This document shows, in pieces, positions 8,666-15,694 of a stretch of DNA of 37,744 bases (its first letter is position 1; every line of letters begins with the position of its first letter). A program made the translations under genes and the position numbers. A model generated the notes under the pieces. That model was not told the origin of the DNA, did no database searches, and saw nothing but the letters and a program-made list of their open reading frames with translations. Source of the stretch: Pseudomonas gingeri (GTDB lineage Bacteria; Pseudomonadota; Gammaproteobacteria; Pseudomonadales; Pseudomonadaceae); assembly GCF_013385425.1 (NCBI RefSeq), contig NZ_JACAQA010000021.1, positions 1-37,744 of the forward strand. The letters are read 5' to 3'.

Positions 8666-9885
8666 TGAGCGATATTATCCGCCGCGACCCTCGCGCCGAG
8701 TGGATCGCCCGTAACCGCCTGCACCCGTTGCACGCGGCCATGCAACCGCAGCAACAGAGCTGGATGGGGCCTAACGGCCTGGTCCGCAAGAATGTCCATG
8801 GCGTCGGCTTTATCGGCCCCAACGGCATCAAGCGCATCGACCGCAGCGGCGCCCAGCAGGGCGGCGCCACCAAGCGTTCGGCCAGCGTCGAAGTGCTGCT
8901 GCCACTGCATCAGGTGCCGCAACCGGCGTTTTATATCAGCGTGGTACCGGATATGGTCGGCGGTCGCCTGAGCAGTCACGACCGCGACCTGCTGGGCCTG
9001 GCCCATCAGATGGCCGGCAAGGACGGCGCGGTATTGGCCGTGGTCTTTGGCGAGCACAAGGAATCCGCTTTCGAAACCGCCGGCGTCGACCGCCTGCTGG
9101 TGCTCGACGGCAATGAGTTCAGCGGTTATTCACCGGAACAACGGGTCCAGGGCCTGCGGGCTGTGGATAACCAGTTCAATCCCCGTCACTGGTTGCTGCC
9201 GGACAGCCGCAGCGGTGGTGGTGAACTGGGCCGCCGCCTGGCCGCGAGCCTGGGTGAGCGCCCGGCCACGCGGGTCTGGCAGGTCAAGGGCGAGGAGTGC
9301 ATCGGCCGTGCCGGTGCAGGCCTGCAGGACTTGGCGCGACCCTTGGCCCGGTTGATCCTGGCCGCCGCCGAATGCGCCGAGCCGGTCAGCGAAACCCGTC
9401 ATGAAGCCTTGCCCGTGGAGTTATCCACAAGCGTGGTGCGCAGCTTGCCGAGGATCGAAGATCTCGGCGCGGTGGCGGTGGACCCAGGGGCGATTCCCAT
9501 GGCCGAAGCCGAATTTATTTTCTCCGGCGGCAACGGGGTCAAGGACTGGGCGCTGTTCCACGAAACAGCGGCGGCCTTGGGCGCCACCGAAGGCGCATCA
9601 CGGGTGGCGGTGGACGACGGCTTTATGGCCCGTGAGCGCCAGGTCGGCGCCAGCGGCACCTGGGTCACCGCACGGGTCTACGTGGCCGTGGGGATTTCCG
9701 GGGCGATCCAGCACCTGCAAGGTATCGGTGCCTGCGACAAGGTGGTGGCGATCAACCTCGATCCGGGTTGCGACATGATCAAGCGGGCCGACCTGTCGGT
9801 GATCGGCGAAAGCAGCGAGATCTTCCGCGCCCTGATCGCGGCGGTGACGGCATACCGCAACGGCGCCAAGCGCGATGCGGCTTAA
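8665..9885 (+). CDS. etfA: Electron transfer flavoprotein alpha subunit
   Basis: This encodes 406 residues. The C-terminal FAD domain has the signature GASGTWVTARVYVAVGISGA followed by IQHL, VVAINLDPG and a closing ADLSVIG, which identifies ETF-alpha. About 75 N-terminal residues (rich in Arg, Gln and Pro) precede the usual ETF N-domain, so it is longer than housekeeping EtfA (about 310). It forms a heterodimer with the downstream EtfB and is expected to link DgcA to DgcB. The start codon overlaps the dgcB stop. Two perfect DnaA-box nonamers occur inside the gene (9162-9170 and 9421-9429). They may be chance, but they lie near the non-coding cluster at 11310-11865. Confidence 0.9.
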   Translation: MSDIIRRDPRAEWIARNRLHPLHAAMQPQQQSWMGPNGLVRKNVHGVGFIGPNGIKRIDRSGAQQGGATKRSASVEVLLPLHQVPQPAFYISVVPDMVGGRLSSHDRDLLGLAHQMAGKDGAVLAVVFGEHKESAFETAGVDRLLVLDGNEFSGYSPEQRVQGLRAVDNQFNPRHWLLPDSRSGGGELGRRLAASLGERPATRVWQVKGEECIGRAGAGLQDLARPLARLILAAAECAEPVSETRHEALPVELSTSVVRSLPRIEDLGAVAVDPGAIPMAEAEFIFSGGNGVKDWALFHETAAALGATEGASRVAVDDGFMARERQVGASGTWVTARVYVAVGISGAIQHLQGIGACDKVVAINLDPGCDMIKRADLSVIGESSEIFRALIAAVTAYRNGAKRDAA

Positions 9886-9900
9886 GGTAGGGATGACGTC

Positions 9901-10671
9901 ATGAGTACGAATGTAATCAGCCTGGTCTCCATCGGCGCCCACCCCACCTCGGGCCGCGCCCGTCGCGCCGAACAGGATGCCCGCGCGGTGGAACTGGGTT
10001 TGCAACTGGCTGGGGATAACTTGCAGGTGGTGCATGCCGGCGATGTCTCGGAGCCGGCGCTGCGGGCTTACCTGGGTATGGGCCTGGACGAATTGCGGGT
10101 GCTGGAACAACCGGCCGGCGCCGATGCGCTGCCAGTCCTGACCGATTATCTGCGCGACGCCGGCGCCCAGTTGGTGCTCACCGGCAGCCAGGCGGAAACC
10201 GGTGAAGGCTCGGGCATGCTGCCGTTCCTGCTGGCGGAAAACCTCGGTTGGCCGCTGGTGGTGGGCTTGGCCCAGGTCGAGTCCATCGAACACGGCGTGG
10301 CCCATGTGCTGCAAGCTTTGCCGCGGGGGCAGCGGCGTCGTTTGAAAGTCCGTCTGCCGTTTCTCGCGACGGTGGATAACGCCGCGCCCAAGCCACGGCA
10401 GAGCGCCTACGGCCCGGCGCAACGGGGTGTGCTGCAGGCCGAGGAAGTGGAGGTGCTGGAGGATGAGTTATTCACAGGCGCCTTGCTGCAACCGGCCAAG
10501 CCACGGCCCAAGCGCTTGAAGGTGATCAAGGCCAAGAGCGGCGCCGACCGGATGAAAGCGGCCACGGCCAAGGCCAGCGGCGGCGGTGGGCAGGTGCTCA
10601 AGGGCGTCAGTGCCGAGGCCGGAGCCGATGCCATTCTCAAGCTGCTGATCGAGGAAGGCGTGCTGCGCTGA
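9901..10671 (+). CDS. etfB: Electron transfer flavoprotein beta subunit
   Basis: This encodes 256 residues. The protein has an ETF-beta-like nucleotide-binding N-terminus (ISLVSIGAHPTSGRARRAEQ), the conserved AELGLQLA-like helix and an LVLTGSQAETGEGSGMLPF segment, where ETF-beta normally has G-x-Q-A. The order alpha-beta is the reverse of the usual beta-alpha order. It starts 16 bp after the etfA stop with GGGATGA as ribosome-binding site. It is the last gene of the dgc operon, and its stop codon sits in a hairpin shared with the convergent gene. The C-terminal 60 residues are rich in Lys and Ala and are less conserved-looking. Confidence 0.88.
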   Translation: MSTNVISLVSIGAHPTSGRARRAEQDARAVELGLQLAGDNLQVVHAGDVSEPALRAYLGMGLDELRVLEQPAGADALPVLTDYLRDAGAQLVLTGSQAETGEGSGMLPFLLAENLGWPLVVGLAQVESIEHGVAHVLQALPRGQRRRLKVRLPFLATVDNAAPKPRQSAYGPAQRGVLQAEEVEVLEDELFTGALLQPAKPRPKRLKVIKAKSGADRMKAATAKASGGGGQVLKGVSAEAGADAILKLLIEEGVLR

Positions 10672-10685
10672 AGCCCGTTCAGCGC
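10665..10685. terminator. Hairpin spanning both convergent stop codons
   Basis: GCGCTGAA (10665-10672) and TTCAGCGC (10678-10685) form a perfect 8 bp stem with a 5 base loop. The etfB stop (10669-10671) and the stop of the opposing lytic transglycosylase gene (10679-10681) are both inside the stem. There is no T-run on either side, so it is at best a weak or factor-assisted bidirectional terminator. Confidence 0.45.
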
Positions 10686-11140
10686 CGTGTAGATCGGTAC
10701 AGCACCAACAACTCACGGTAGTAGTGCCACACCTGCAACGCATAGTGCTCGCGTCCGTCGCCCTGCTCCGGCAGGGCGCCGGCGTTGTAGGCCCCCACGG
10801 CCGGCCAGCCGTAACCCAACTGCTGAATGAACTGCGCCAGAATCCAGGCCCCGACCATGACGCTGGTGCAGGGCTCGCTCTGCAGCTTGTGCTCGTCGAT
10901 ACCAAAGGCCGCCAGGCGCGGCAGATGGCGGCTGTTGATTTGCATCAGGCCGATATCGCGGCTGCCGTCGCGGTTGATATTGAGCGCCGCCGGGTTCATG
11001 CCCGACTCGACTTGGGCGATGGCGTAGAGCAGCAGCGGGTCGATGTGATAACGCTCGCCGGCGTCCTGAAAACAGTTGGCCTCGGCGCTGCCGGCCAGGA
11101 TCAGGTAGAAGACGACGAGCAGGGTGTATGGATGGCGCAT
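10679..11140 (-). CDS. IagB-like lytic transglycosylase
   Basis: This encodes 153 residues, with a signal peptide (MRHPYTLLVVFYLILAGSAEA). A compact SLT domain follows, with catalytic Glu45 in AIAQVESGMNP, then DIGLMQINSRHLPRL and WPAVGAYNAGA. The overall pattern, including the cysteines NCF and EPCTS, is that of the IagB/IpgF subgroup. That subgroup usually serves secretion or pilus systems; none is visible here. It cleaves peptidoglycan glycan strands in the periplasm. The start at 11140 is preferred over an open frame running to 11353 because it begins with the signal peptide. Its upstream region is the DnaA-box repeat cluster. Confidence 0.85.
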   Translation of the reverse strand: MRHPYTLLVVFYLILAGSAEANCFQDAGERYHIDPLLLYAIAQVESGMNPAALNINRDGSRDIGLMQINSRHLPRLAAFGIDEHKLQSEPCTSVMVGAWILAQFIQQLGYGWPAVGAYNAGALPEQGDGREHYALQVWHYYRELLVLYRSTRR

Positions 11141-11309
11141 CGGGTTCTCTCGCAAAGCGTGTGGCCAAGACACCTCCATACCTCCACTGCAAGAACATGG
11201 CGCGTTGTGGACAGAGTGTAGTCGGACGCTTGAGGGCTTCATTTCCCGCCGTGTAAAACCACAAGCCTTCGCTTGACGGCCAAGTGTCCACAGAGACTGT
11301 GGGCCGGCC

Positions 11310-11865
11310 TGTGGATAAGGTGTTTGTGCATGGCTACAGCCCATGCCAATCAACGTCTGTAGCCCTTCGTATGAAAAATGATCAACCTAACCGACGGTTT
11401 TTATTCGGATTTTTATGTGGATAAGGGCGTTGCCGAGGTTCGCTTGGGCGCCGACTTGTTAACAAAGTCTGTTGGCGTATATGTGGATAAGATGTTTGCT
11501 GTCCTCTGTAGGCCTTGTTTTATATGGTCTGTAGAGGATTGATCAAAAAACACCCAAACAGGCCTTTTACGGCACTCGACCGGCCTGAAACCTTCATATC
11601 TCGCGGCTTTCAGCGGTTTTCCACAGATGACTGGAAAAGTGCCCGACTTGCACACAAAGTCTGTTGGCGCTTCTGTGGATAAGGTGTTCGCGGTCCTCTA
11701 TAGGCCTTTAAAAACGTGGTCTGCAAGGTTTTGATTAAAAAACGATCAAAGACTGCCTGAATAGACCTTTCTGAATAAGTCACGGATTTTATTCAGATTC
11801 CTTCAGTGTCGAAGGTGCATAAAGCGCTACTTGCGCACATTTACTGTGGGTGGCTCTGTGGATAA
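11310..11865 (-). other. Cluster of DnaA boxes (five perfect nonamers)
   Basis: TGTGGATAA, the complement of the consensus DnaA box TTATCCACA, occurs at 11310-11318, 11416-11424, 11482-11490, 11674-11682 and 11857-11865, all in the same orientation. A near-consensus TTTTCCACA lies opposite at 11617-11625. Outside the gap, perfect matches lie at 9162-9170, 9421-9429 and 20993-21001, and TTATTCACA lies at 10468-10476. Random expectation for a given nonamer on both strands of this window is about 0.3. A DnaA-binding or titration site is the natural reading, but the function is inferred. Confidence 0.7.
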
Positions 11866-11870
11866 GTTGT
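11404..11870. repeat. Degenerate tandem repeats, about 190 bp period
   Basis: The sequence around the DnaA boxes at 11482 and 11674 is duplicated. ACAAAGTCTGTTGGCG lies just upstream of each box. After each box come GTCCTCTRTAGGCCTT, then TGGTCTG, then a TTGATYAAAAAAC motif. The boxes at 11310 and 11857 carry shorter remnants (box followed by AAGNTGTTYG). The period between the two clearest copies is 192 bp and to the next box 183 bp. Copies are too diverged and too widely spaced for a CRISPR array. Confidence 0.7.
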
Positions 11871-12033
11871 TCGCTAAGGCCGCAAAGCCCCGGCTCTTAT
11901 AGCCCATAGCGCTATAGATCAAATTTCATACAGTTCTAAGGGTGTTTATTGACACCCTCTTGGGCGCCACCTTGACTCAAGGCTCAGGTACACAACGTTT
12001 CTGCCAGCCATGCCCACGCTCAGGGAGATAGTC

Positions 12034-15000
12034 ATGACACGGATTTCGACGTCCATCAGTGAAATCAAGGAACGCTACGACGTCATCGTGATCGGTTCCG
12101 GTTACGGCGGCGGTATCGCCGCTTCGCGGCTGGCGCGGGCCGGGAAAAGTGTCTGCCTGCTGGAGCGCGGACGGGAGATCCAGCCGGGGGAATACCCCAA
12201 CACCATGATCGCGGCGACGGAGGAGTTGCAGGTGCATGACCCGGATGGCCATATCGGTTCGCGCACCGGTCTGTTCGACCTGCACGTCAATACCCAGCAG
12301 AACGTGGTGGTCGGTTGCGGCCTGGGCGGGACTTCGCTGATCAACGCCAACGTCTCCCTGGAGCCGGAACCGGGGGTCTTCGAGGATCCGCGCTGGCCCC
12401 AGGCGGTACGCGATCATCGTGACACGCTGCTGGCCGAAGGTTATGCGCGGGCTCGGGAAATGCTCAAGCCCAATCCGTATCCGGCCTCCGGACCGAAACT
12501 GGCGAAGCTGGACGCCAACCGCAAGTCGGCGGACTTTCTCGAGGAAAAAGCGCATTTCTATACGCCACCGATCAACGTGACCTTCGACAAGCTGCCCAAC
12601 AACCTCAACCATGTCGGCGTTGAACAGCTGCCGTGCAACCAGTGCGGCGACTGTGTCTCAGGCTGTAACAACAAGGCCAAGAACACCACCCTGATGAACT
12701 ACCTGCCGGATGCCTGGAACCACGGCGCGGAGATTTTCTGCCAGGCCGAGGTGCGCCATCTGGAGCGCGACGGTGACGGTTGGATCGTGCACTTCCAGTA
12801 CCTGGACAGCGGCCGGGAAAAGTTCTCGGCACCGACCCTGTTTGTCAGAGCCAACGTGGTGGTGGTTTCCGCCGGCACCCTGGGTTCCACGGAAATCCTC
12901 CTGCGTTCGCGCAGCAAGGGCGTGCCGATGTCCGACCAGCTCGGCGAAAACATGAGCGGCAACGGCGATATCCTCGGCTTCGGCCACAATTGCGAGCAGA
13001 CCATCAACGGCATCGGTTTCGGCGCCCACTCGGCCAAGGAGATGGAGCCGGTCGGGCCGTGCATCACCTCGATCATCGATATGCGCACCGAAGGTGACTG
13101 GCGCAGTCGCATGGTGATCGAGGAGGGCTCGATCCCGGGCGCGCTGGGGCGGCCGATGGTGCCGGCCATGGCCGGGTTTGCCGGGATGATCGGCGAGGCC
13201 ACCGACAAGGGCGTCAGCGCCCAGCTCCACTACAAGGCCCGCGAGGCCGAGAGCTTTCTGCGCGGCCCGTATTACGGCGCGCTGCACAATATGCAGACCT
13301 ACCTGATCATGAGCCATGACGACGGCAAGGGCCGCATGCTGCTGGACGACAAGGACCAGCTGCGTATCGACTGGCCCGGGGTGGGCGAGCAGGAGAACTT
13401 CAAGCTCGGCAACGAGCGCCTGCATCAGTCGACCAAGGCCCTGGGCGGGGTCTGGGTGCCGAACCCGATCTGGACCAAGTTGCTCAAGCACAGCATCGTC
13501 TCGGTACACCCGTTGGGTGGCTGCGTGATGGGCGAGGATGCCGCGCAAGGCGTGGTCAATCACAAGGGCCAGGTGTTCAGCGGGAGCCACGGCGATGCGG
13601 TTTATCCGGGGCTGTATGTGACCGACGGGGCGGTGATTCCGACTTCCCTGGCGGTCAACCCGCTGCTGACCATCTCGGCGGTCAGTGAGCGCAACATGGG
13701 CTTGCTGGCGGCCGATCGCGGCTGGGTCATCGACTACCGCCTGCCCTCGGCACCGCGCAAGCCGGTGCCGCCGCCGACCCTGGGGGTGCAGTTCACCGAA
13801 ACCATGAAGGGTTATTTCTCCAAGGACTTCACCCAGCCCCATGGCACCGACCTGGCGGTCTACCAGGCGGCCGCCAAGAGCGGCGAGGCGCAGAACTCAC
13901 CCATCGAGTTCACCCTGACCATCACCGGCAACGACCTCAATCGCCTGATCAAGGAGCCGGAGCATGCCGCGACCCTGGTCGGCACCCTCAATGCCCCTGC
14001 GCTGTCGCCTTATCCGCTGACCGCCAGCAACGGCGTGTTCAATCTGTTCGAGCAGTACCAGGAACAGGTCGGCGTGCGCCATATGAACTACGACATGAAG
14101 CTGACCGCCGAGGACGGTCGCGACTATTTCTTCAGTGCCTTCAAGACCGTGCCCGAAGACAACGGTGTGCTGAATATCTGGCCGGACACCAGCACCCTTT
14201 ACGTCACGCTCTACCAAGGCCCGGACAAGACCGGCGCGGTGATCGGCTCCGGGGTCATGCATATCAAGCCCGCCGACTTCGCCAAGCAGATGACCACCAT
14301 GAAGGTGCTCAATGCCCGTAACGAGCGCGAGCGCATCGAGGCCCTGGCGCGTTTCGGCAAGTTCTTCGCCGGGATTCTCTGGGAAAGCTACGGCGGGGTG
14401 TTTGCCGGCGATATCTACTTCAACCCGGACGCGCCGCCCCGGCACAAGCGGCCACTGGATGCGCCGGTGCCGACGGTGCATTTCTTCGAGACCGAGGACC
14501 AGGTGCAACTGCGCCTGACCCGTTACCAGGCCGGCAGCAAAGGCCCGGTGATGCTGGTGCATGGGTTGGGCGTGGGCTCGAATATCTTCTCCACCGATAC
14601 CATCCAGATCAACCTGCTGGAGTACCTGTGCAAGCACGACTACGACGTCTGGCTGCTGGATTTCCGGGTCAGCATCCTGTTGCCGGCGAGCAAGCACGAG
14701 TGGAACGGCGACCAGATCGCCCAGTACGACTACAAGGCGGCCATCGCGCAGATTCGCCAGGCTACCGGTGCACGGGATGTGCAGTGCGTGGTGCATTGCT
14801 ATGGCGCCACGACCTTCTTCATGTCGATGCTGGCGGGACTGCAGGATGTGCGCTCGGTGGTCTGCTCGCAGATTGCCGCGGACACGGTGGTGGCCACGGC
14901 GACCGGGATCAAGGCCGGCCTGCACCTGCCGGGGGCGCTGGAGGCGGTGGGCATCAAGTCGCTGACCGCCTATGCCGACAGCAAGGAGAGCTGGTTCAAC

Positions 15001-15486
15001 AAACTCTATGACAAGGCCCTCAACGTCTATGCGCGGATCGAGGCCCAGGGTTACTGCACCAATCCGGTCTGTCACCGGATCACCTTCATGTATGCCTCGC
15101 TGTACCGTCACGACACCCTCAACGAAACCCTGCACGACAACCTGCATGAATTGTTCGGCGAGTCGAATATCCAGACCTTCGAGCACCTGGCGCTGATCTG
15201 CCGCAAGGGGCACCTGGTGGACTTCAAGGGCAACGACGTCTACATGCCGCATTTCAGCCGGCTGCAATTGCCGATCTGTTTTATCAGTGGCGCCGATAAC
15301 CAGTGCTATTTGCCGGAGAGCACGGAGAGGACCTACGACCGGCTGGTGGATCTGCATGGCCCCGAGTTGTTCAGCCGCCATGTGGTGCCGGGTTATGGCC
15401 ATATCGACTGCATGTTCGGCAAGAACGCGGTGGTCGATGTGTATCCGCTGATCCTTGAGCATCTGGAGAAAACCGCGCTGGGCTGA
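12034..15486 (+). CDS. GMC oxidoreductase fused to alpha/beta hydrolase (cholesterol-oxidase-like)
   Basis: This encodes a 1150-residue fusion protein. Residues 1-570 form a GMC flavoprotein: FAD motif GSGYGGG at 21-27, then a CNQCGDCVSGC cluster (Cys201, 204, 207, 211) that could hold an Fe-S centre, then the C-terminal block VHPLGGCVMG. Residues of about 585-800 are a beta-rich linker domain. From about 805 there is an alpha/beta hydrolase: VMLVHGLGVGSN, a nucleophile elbow VVHCYGA with Cys922 in place of Ser, likely Asp1088 (SGADNQC) and His1123 (GYGHIDC). It probably releases and oxidises a hydrophobic alcohol such as a lipid or sterol; the substrate is unknown. AGGGAG at 12022-12027 sets the start. 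It is the first gene of a three-gene operon. Confidence 0.88.
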   Translation: MTRISTSISEIKERYDVIVIGSGYGGGIAASRLARAGKSVCLLERGREIQPGEYPNTMIAATEELQVHDPDGHIGSRTGLFDLHVNTQQNVVVGCGLGGTSLINANVSLEPEPGVFEDPRWPQAVRDHRDTLLAEGYARAREMLKPNPYPASGPKLAKLDANRKSADFLEEKAHFYTPPINVTFDKLPNNLNHVGVEQLPCNQCGDCVSGCNNKAKNTTLMNYLPDAWNHGAEIFCQAEVRHLERDGDGWIVHFQYLDSGREKFSAPTLFVRANVVVVSAGTLGSTEILLRSRSKGVPMSDQLGENMSGNGDILGFGHNCEQTINGIGFGAHSAKEMEPVGPCITSIIDMRTEGDWRSRMVIEEGSIPGALGRPMVPAMAGFAGMIGEATDKGVSAQLHYKAREAESFLRGPYYGALHNMQTYLIMSHDDGKGRMLLDDKDQLRIDWPGVGEQENFKLGNERLHQSTKALGGVWVPNPIWTKLLKHSIVSVHPLGGCVMGEDAAQGVVNHKGQVFSGSHGDAVYPGLYVTDGAVIPTSLAVNPLLTISAVSERNMGLLAADRGWVIDYRLPSAPRKPVPPPTLGVQFTETMKGYFSKDFTQPHGTDLAVYQAAAKSGEAQNSPIEFTLTITGNDLNRLIKEPEHAATLVGTLNAPALSPYPLTASNGVFNLFEQYQEQVGVRHMNYDMKLTAEDGRDYFFSAFKTVPEDNGVLNIWPDTSTLYVTLYQGPDKTGAVIGSGVMHIKPADFAKQMTTMKVLNARNERERIEALARFGKFFAGILWESYGGVFAGDIYFNPDAPPRHKRPLDAPVPTVHFFETEDQVQLRLTRYQAGSKGPVMLVHGLGVGSNIFSTDTIQINLLEYLCKHDYDVWLLDFRVSILLPASKHEWNGDQIAQYDYKAAIAQIRQATGARDVQCVVHCYGATTFFMSMLAGLQDVRSVVCSQIAADTVVATATGIKAGLHLPGALEAVGIKSLTAYADSKESWFNKLYDKALNVYARIEAQGYCTNPVCHRITFMYASLYRHDTLNETLHDNLHELFGESNIQTFEHLALICRKGHLVDFKGNDVYMPHFSRLQLPICFISGADNQCYLPESTERTYDRLVDLHGPELFSRHVVPGYGHIDCMFGKNAVVDVYPLILEHLEKTALG

Positions 15487-15517
15487 TGCGCATCAGTCTC
15501 GAAAACGCCGCCACACC

Positions 15518-15632
15518 TTGTAGGAGCAGGGCTTGCCCGCGAAAGGGCCGGTGCGGGTTATCCAGGAGATCAGGTTGATAATACTGGCCTCTTCGCGGGC
15601 AAGCCGGGACGCCGGACCGCCTGCTCCTACAG
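15518..15632. repeat. REP pair with extended arm
   Basis: This is a GCGAAG-type REP pair in the gap after the GMC-hydrolase gene. The right arm carries an extra GGGACGCCGGACCGCC segment not present in the simple copies. The interior GGTTGATAATAC stretch is shared with the REP pair at 25455-25570, so the repeat unit extends beyond the REP cores. Confidence 0.85.
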
Positions 15633-15694
15633 ATCTGTGTAAAGCCGCACCCCGGTGATCGGCCGGAAGAAATGGATTGGCAAGGAAGGGTGAT

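Larger units (their letters stand above)
11141..12033. other. Long gene-free region with DnaA-box repeats
   Basis: This 893 bp region has no convincing gene. It is visibly richer in A+T than its surroundings, mainly from 11330 to 11960. It contains five perfect TGTGGATAA nonamers, one reverse TTTTCCACA, and recurring GATCAA and TTTTATTC motifs, all described separately. Promoters for the lytic transglycosylase (minus) and the GMC oxidoreductase (plus) must lie in it, but I could not single them out. Confidence 0.8.

Noticed and set aside
11413..11655. An 80-codon minus-strand frame in the DnaA-box region
   Set aside because: It is made of the repeat sequence itself, has no ribosome-binding site and no protein-like pattern.
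11310..11865. Main chromosomal origin (oriC)
   Set aside because: The marker genes of the Pseudomonas origin (dnaA, dnaN, rpmH, gyrB) are absent, so a secondary DnaA-binding locus is more likely.
11404..11870. CRISPR array
   Set aside because: The repeats are degenerate, about 190 bp apart and of unequal spacing, with no short uniform spacers and no cas genes.
13897..15462. A 521-codon minus-strand frame opposite the hydrolase half of the GMC fusion
   Set aside because: Composition typical of an antisense shadow; the plus-strand fusion shows catalytic motifs throughout.
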